Shown here: positions 7,046 through 7,129 of the stretch, piece by piece | Layout: every line of letters starts with the position of its first letter | Numbering within the stretch: the stretch's first letter is position 1 | Notes under the pieces: generated by a model | Told to the model about the DNA's origin: nothing | What the model saw: only the letters and a program-made list of their open reading frames with translations | The model's database searches: none | DNA from: Gammaproteobacteria bacterium | Lineage (GTDB): Bacteria; Pseudomonadota; Gammaproteobacteria; Steroidobacterales; Steroidobacteraceae | Direction of reading: 5' to 3' | DNA: 7,129 nucleotides | NCBI GenBank assembly: GCA_030040235.1 | Contig: JASHUC010000239.1 | Span: 1 to 7,129, forward strand | Made by a program: the position numbers and the translations under genes

Positions 7046-7129
7046 CTAGTTGCGCGGCTGGCGCGCGACCCTCAGGTAGGGCGTCAAGGTCTTCCATCCA
7101 TCGGGATAGAGCTTTTTCGCCTCTTCCTC
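7046..7129 (-). CDS. 1-Cys peroxiredoxin (Prx6-type), C-terminal fragment; rest lies beyond the window
   Basis: Only the last 27 codons and the TAG stop are visible. The tail contains EEEAKKLYPDGWKTLTPYLR and then ends VARQPRN. This pattern (EEAKK, a short G-W/F step, then PYLR and QP near the end) is the recognisable C-terminus of 1-Cys peroxiredoxins of the Prx6 subfamily, which reduce hydrogen peroxide and organic hydroperoxides with one catalytic cysteine in the cytoplasm. The catalytic cysteine and the thioredoxin-like core are outside the window, so the call rests on the tail alone and on memory of the family. The gene is on the same strand as fsr but is separated from it by 180 bases containing a terminator-like hairpin, so it is probably a separate transcription unit. 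Confidence 0.75.
   Translation of the reverse strand, partial: EEEAKKLYPDGWKTLTPYLRVARQPRN

Noticed and set aside
6909..7097. Minus-strand 62-codon open frame overlapping the peroxiredoxin tail
   Set aside because: It is a different frame from the peroxiredoxin tail, shows no family likeness, and runs through spacer hairpins.

Overview
This is a GC-rich Gram-negative window, most likely proteobacterial. It carries a lipoprotein outer-membrane channel and a tripartite RND pump, and its long opposite-strand reading frames are typical of high-GC DNA. Every gene I can support lies on the minus strand, so the reading order runs from high to low coordinates. No genus can be named from this sequence alone.

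Layout in transcription order: (1) 7129-7046, the last 27 codons of a gene whose tail matches 1-Cys peroxiredoxins of the Prx6 type. (2) 7045-6866, a 180-base spacer rich in inverted repeats, including a strong 11-bp hairpin followed by TTTT that looks like the peroxiredoxin terminator. (3) 6865-5627, a complete 12-helix MFS exporter closely resembling E. coli Fsr (fosmidomycin resistance). (4) A 63-base gap. (5) 5563-4160, an outer-membrane factor of the NodT/OprM family. (6) 4137-2950, an MdtA-like periplasmic adaptor. (7) 2953 to the window edge, an MdtC-like HAE-1 RND permease lacking only its last few dozen residues.

The last three genes form a tightly packed operon. The adaptor begins next to or overlapping the channel stop, and the adaptor stop and permease start share an ATGA. 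Together they encode a full pump: the proton-driven permease in the inner membrane, the adaptor in the periplasm and the channel in the outer membrane. Fsr sits immediately upstream on the same strand and may be co-transcribed, but it is a single-component inner-membrane exporter that does not need the other three.

I found no mobile element, CRISPR array, tRNA, rRNA or transcriptional regulator. I also see no convincing evidence of an undescribed system. The window is ordinary drug-efflux content; the more unusual points are the pairing of fsr with an RND operon, the channel-first gene order and the terminator-like hairpin placed right against the fsr start.
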